Assembly (NCBI GenBank): GCA_937907415.1
Contig: CALCHY010000017.1
Coordinates: 1-9,041, forward strand
Direction of reading: 5' to 3'
From: an uncultured Trueperaceae bacterium
GTDB lineage: Bacteria; Deinococcota; Deinococci; Deinococcales; Trueperaceae
DNA length: 9,041 nucleotides
The first letter of the stretch is position 1. The number at the start of each line of letters is the position of its first letter. The notes beneath the pieces are model-generated. The model was not told the origin of the DNA and did no database searches. It saw only the letters and a program-made list of their open reading frames with translations. Positions 6,739 through 9,041 of the stretch are shown piece by piece. Position numbers and translations under genes: made by a program.

Positions 6739-6774
6739 GGTGACGGTAAAGGTCCAAGTTTACTCATCTTTACC
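6733..6774. repeat. GGTAAAGGT direct repeats, possible operator
   Basis: GGTAAAGGT occurs exactly at 6733-6741 and again at 6745-6753, a 12-bp period. GGTAAAG recurs on the opposite strand at 6768-6774, and a related GTAAAC lies on the minus strand at 6758-6763. The cluster lies just upstream of, and overlaps, the candidate promoter of the small unknown gene. Tandem half-sites about one helical turn apart are what OmpR-family dimers bind, and such a regulator is encoded next door. Binding is inferred. Confidence 0.5.
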
Positions 6775-6799
6775 GGGTTGGCGCACGCTGTCTGTGTCG

Positions 6800-6848
6800 T
6801 GCTAGCCGAGAAAAGAGTGCGCCCCGCTGGGTTACACCAGCGGGGCGC
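6800..6848 (-). terminator. Rho-independent terminator of the pilin gene
   Basis: A perfect 12-bp stem, GCGCCCCGCTGG (6819-6830) with CCAGCGGGGCGC (6837-6848), has a 6-nt loop. It begins about 20 nt after the pilin stop codon. Read on the minus strand, the stem is followed by a pyrimidine-rich run, CTCTTTTCTC (about 6808-6817), a serviceable U-tract. It separates pilin transcription from the small gene downstream. Confidence 0.85.
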
Positions 6849-6869
6849 TGCTTGCCTCGTGTTTAGGGC

Positions 6870-7484
6870 TTACGGGGTGGCGTCAGCGACCGTGTTGCCC
6901 TGGCCGTCGAAGATGGGGCAGTTGCCTACGGCGCTGTCGTGGACGCCCTGGAGGACCTGGACGCCTTCGTTCGGGGTGAGGATGTAGGTGTGATAGTTCT
7001 CGGTGTCCTGCGAGTTCCAGCGGGCGACCACGCAGTAGCCGGAGTACGCGTCGGGCACGTTGGTCTTGATGACCATGCTGATGTTCTCGGGCATGGCGAT
7101 CTCGAACGCGTCATCGAACGCAGCCTTGGTGCCGGTATCCGTGAAGGTGTCGTCGGAGCCCGGGCCGGCCGTCGCGTCGCCATCAGCCAGGGTGAGGAAG
7201 CGGTTCACGAAGGAAGCGACGCCGTAGTAGACCTCGTCGCCGGCGTACACGAGTTCCGTGTCGTCGTAGGCGCCGGGGAAGTAGTAGCCGCCGTCGGCGT
7301 ACTCGATTTCCATTTCCTGAGCGAAGTTCTTCAGGAAGGTCTGGACGGCCGAGTTGTTGGCGCGCGCGCGGGCACCGAGGGCGTTGGGGATGAGTACCGC
7401 GGCGAGCAGGCCGATGATCAGGGTGGCCACGACCAGCTCGATGAGGGTGAAGCCCTGGGTGCGCTTCTGAGGCTTGTTGTGCAT
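6870..7484 (-). CDS. Type IV pilin (prepilin with N-terminal methylation motif)
   Basis: This 204-aa pilin subunit should be processed by prepilin peptidase and assembled into a type IV pilus or a related pseudopilus. It has a short basic leader of 11 residues ending in G11, then F12-T-L-I-E16, the conserved Glu at mature position 5. A hydrophobic stretch to about residue 33 forms the filament core, followed by 'ARARAN' (38-43). The globular part is acidic and Tyr-rich (seven Tyr between 62 and 87). C151 and C189 are the only cysteines and could form the usual C-terminal disulfide loop. Translation starts at the ATG at 7482-7484, preceded by GGAG about 9 nt upstream. The gene lies downstream of the secretin in the same orientation, but the 219-bp gap with a hairpin suggests its own promoter. 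Whether it is the major pilin or a minor one cannot be decided from the sequence, so I give no gene symbol. Confidence 0.93.
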   Translation of the reverse strand: MHNKPQKRTQGFTLIELVVATLIIGLLAAVLIPNALGARARANNSAVQTFLKNFAQEMEIEYADGGYYFPGAYDDTELVYAGDEVYYGVASFVNRFLTLADGDATAGPGSDDTFTDTGTKAAFDDAFEIAMPENISMVIKTNVPDAYSGYCVVARWNSQDTENYHTYILTPNEGVQVLQGVHDSAVGNCPIFDGQGNTVADATP

Positions 7485-7655
7485 CTTGTGTTTCTCCGTC
7501 TTCTTCCCGCGATTGCGGGTTCATTAGTTCTGAGCGCCGTGGGGGGTATTTGCGCTCTGGAAGTAATCATACACCATATAGAGAAGAGAGAATGAAAGGG
7601 ATAACGACAGAGAGAATAGAACGGCCTCGCTTGCCCACAGAGCACATATAACAGC
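7485..7655 (-). promoter_or_regulatory. Upstream region of the pilin gene with a pyrimidine-rich tract
   Basis: No gene is supported here. On the minus strand there is a long pyrimidine-rich stretch (about 7575-7610) leading into TATATG (7575-7580) and TATGAT (7566-7571). TATGAT matches a -10 element at 5 of 6 positions, but no matching -35 sits 16-18 bp upstream. That could mean an activator-dependent or alternative-sigma promoter. The leader from there to the ATG would be about 75 nt, leaving room for post-transcriptional control. Confidence 0.35.
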
Positions 7656-7680
7656 GAGAGCCGCCCACGGGGCGGCCCTC
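7656..7680 (-). terminator. Hairpin terminator of the secretin gene
   Basis: As minus-strand RNA this region forms an 11-bp stem with one G-U pair and a 3-nt loop (arms 7670-7680 and 7656-7666), starting about 24 nt after the secretin stop. On the plus strand the G-U pair becomes an A-C mismatch, so the hairpin is oriented for the secretin transcript. The following sequence, GCTGTTATATGTG, is only moderately U-rich, so termination may be incomplete. Confidence 0.6.
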
Positions 7681-7703
7681 AACGTCGGGGTGTTCGGAGG
7701 TTG

Positions 7704-9041
7704 TTAGTCGACGATTTCTGCTGTGACGACGATGACGAGTTCGCTCTTGTTGTTCTCTGTGACGTCGTGTCGGAAGAGGTTGCCGAGGATGGGGATGGCG
7801 GAGAGGACGGGCACGCCTTGGATGGTGTTGACGAAGCTGTTCTGGATGAGGCCGCCGATGACTACTACTTCTCTGTCTGCGACTACGACGTTGGTTGTGA
7901 GGGTCTTGTCGCTGAAGCGTAGGCCGGTGAGGTTCTCTAGCTCACCCTCGAAGCCACTGACGCTGGTGGTGAGCTGCAGGTCTACCCTGCCGTCGTTGGT
8001 GATACGCGGCGTCACCGTGACTTGAGTGCCGAAGCTGATGCTGTCGCTCTGCTGCCGCGCTGCCTCACCGTCACCGATCTGCACCGCCACGTTAATGTTC
8101 CCACCGCTATTGAGTGTGGCCGTACCGTTGTTCGTGACCATCAGCACCGCGTTGTCGAGCGTCCTTGAGAGGCTCTGCGCTTCGAGCGTGTCGAGCACCG
8201 CGTTGATGTTGAGCGCCGTCAGGGCCCTAGCGGGATTGAAGACGAACTGGCCAACCCCGTTGATCAGGCTCCCGACGAGCGCGCCAGCGTTCGCGGTGAT
8301 GCTCAAACCAAGGTTCTCCGCCTCCCGCTGCGCTATCTCTTGGATCCGCACGGTGATCCGCACCTGCTTGGTCGCCTCGTCGAGCTCGAACACTAGGGTT
8401 TCGACTTCGGGGATGAGGCTTTCGGGCGCGCGCACCACGAGCTTGTTGGTGCGGTCGTCAGGCACGAAGGTGGCGGCGTAGCCTTCCTCCGCGGTGGCCA
8501 GCACCGCTTGGATCGTGGCCGCAAGCTCGGTGGCGCTGGTGTTGCTGATGCGATAGGTGCGTTCGACTATCTCGGGGATCTCTTCGCTCTTGATGGCGCC
8601 GGCGTCTTGGCGCTCCTGCAGGAACACCTCGTACTCACTGATGTACGCCTGTATGGCTTCGAGCTCCGCTTGGGTGGCTGTGATGGTGACGGCGCGAGCA
8701 TTCTCGACCACCTGAATGCGGGCATTCGGGAACTGATCAGGCAGGAGCGTAGCGAGGTCAGTCAGGCCGCGTTGCACAGGCACGAAGGCGTTCACGAGCG
8801 GCTCTGGCTCGATCTCTTCAACGGGTTTCGTGTCGGCTTCGGGCGTGTGCGCCTTGTAGTCGGTGATGAGCTCGCGGATGTTGTCGTGTTGAGTGGGGGT
8901 GGCGGTGATGAGGAGGCGTGTGCCGCTGTTGACGCTTTGGGCGGTGACGCCGGGGTGGAGGCTGGTGATGACGCTGGTGAGTTCGTCGGCGGGGGCGCCG
9001 CCGAGGTCGATGATGTCGGACATTCTGGTCTCCCGTCGCGA
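7704..9041 (-). CDS. pilQ: Type IV pilus secretin, PilQ-like (probably 5'-truncated by the window edge)
   Basis: This is the outer-membrane channel subunit through which a type IV pilus passes. Numbering from the ATG at 9021-9023, 439 aa are visible. There are three small N-type domains (about 3-56, 78-137 and 154-218), then the secretin beta-barrel domain (about 221-437). The barrel contains 'LMVTNNGTATLNSGG' (294-308) and the signature 'GVPVLSAIPILGNLF' (403-417). No signal peptide is visible, although the protein must cross the inner membrane. The visible start falls at the first strand of an N domain, and the frame stays open for six more codons to the edge. I therefore treat the gene as partial. 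A GGGAG 8 nt before that ATG leaves open a true start there. The pilin lies downstream in the same orientation. In many bacteria pilM-P precede pilQ, so those genes may lie just beyond the edge. The secretin family is certain; the pilQ role is likely because of the neighbouring pilin. Confidence 0.88.
   Translation of the reverse strand, partial: SRRETRMSDIIDLGGAPADELTSVITSLHPGVTAQSVNSGTRLLITATPTQHDNIRELITDYKAHTPEADTKPVEEIEPEPLVNAFVPVQRGLTDLATLLPDQFPNARIQVVENARAVTITATQAELEAIQAYISEYEVFLQERQDAGAIKSEEIPEIVERTYRISNTSATELAATIQAVLATAEEGYAATFVPDDRTNKLVVRAPESLIPEVETLVFELDEATKQVRITVRIQEIAQREAENLGLSITANAGALVGSLINGVGQFVFNPARALTALNINAVLDTLEAQSLSRTLDNAVLMVTNNGTATLNSGGNINVAVQIGDGEAARQQSDSISFGTQVTVTPRITNDGRVDLQLTTSVSGFEGELENLTGLRFSDKTLTTNVVVADREVVVIGGLIQNSFVNTIQGVPVLSAIPILGNLFRHDVTENNKSELVIVVTAEIVD

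Noticed and set aside
6939..7595. A 218-codon plus-strand open frame opposite the pilin.
   Set aside because: It is rich in Val, Gly and Asp with no recognisable motif, and it is antisense to a clear pilin with its own ribosome binding site and terminator.
7418..7645. A 75-codon minus-strand open frame upstream of and overlapping the pilin start.
   Set aside because: The C-terminal part is out-of-frame pilin sequence, and there is no ribosome binding site before its ATG.

Overview
The window is a GC-rich, gene-dense piece of bacterial chromosome that splits into a signalling half (about 184-6281) and a type IV pilus half (about 6870-9041), with one unrecognised small gene between them. A diderm bacterium is implied because the right edge encodes an outer-membrane secretin. 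The 'ARARAN' stretch after the pilin hydrophobic segment and the secretin C-terminus look to me like Deinococcota (Deinococcus/Truepera-like) proteins. That placement comes from memory of the families and was not tested by a search. I see no rRNA, tRNA, CRISPR array, insertion sequence, integrase or attachment site.

Left half. A single-domain response regulator (184-588, +) meets a large soluble hybrid histidine kinase (585-3161, -) tail to tail, and the two stop codons share one CTAG. Upstream of the kinase, and overlapping it by 23 nt, is a 774-aa MalT-like STAND ATPase with an alpha-helical repeat region (3139-5463, -). It lacks the LuxR-type DNA-binding domain usual in MalT relatives. Divergent from the ATPase is a complete OmpR/PhoB-type response regulator (5526-6281, +). 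The unit thus offers a nucleotide-dependent sensor/scaffold, a cytoplasmic kinase whose own receiver carries Glu in place of the phosphorylated Asp, one DNA-binding regulator and one output-less receiver. My inference is that the four proteins form one pathway in which DNA binding is supplied by the divergent regulator. This arrangement is the best candidate for an undescribed system here.

Middle. A 113-aa unrecognised protein (6345-6686, -) has a very strong ribosome binding site. Its own upstream region carries two exact 9-bp repeats, 12 bp apart, overlapping a candidate -35 element. This is the sort of site an OmpR-family regulator binds, and that regulator is the neighbouring gene.

Right half. 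A class III-signal type IV pilin (6870-7484, -) has its own strong terminator. A PilQ-like secretin (7704-9041, -, probably cut by the window edge) ends in its own hairpin. A 219-bp gap separates the two genes, so the pilin probably has its own promoter. Whether the signalling unit controls the pilus genes cannot be told from the sequence; adjacency is the only support.
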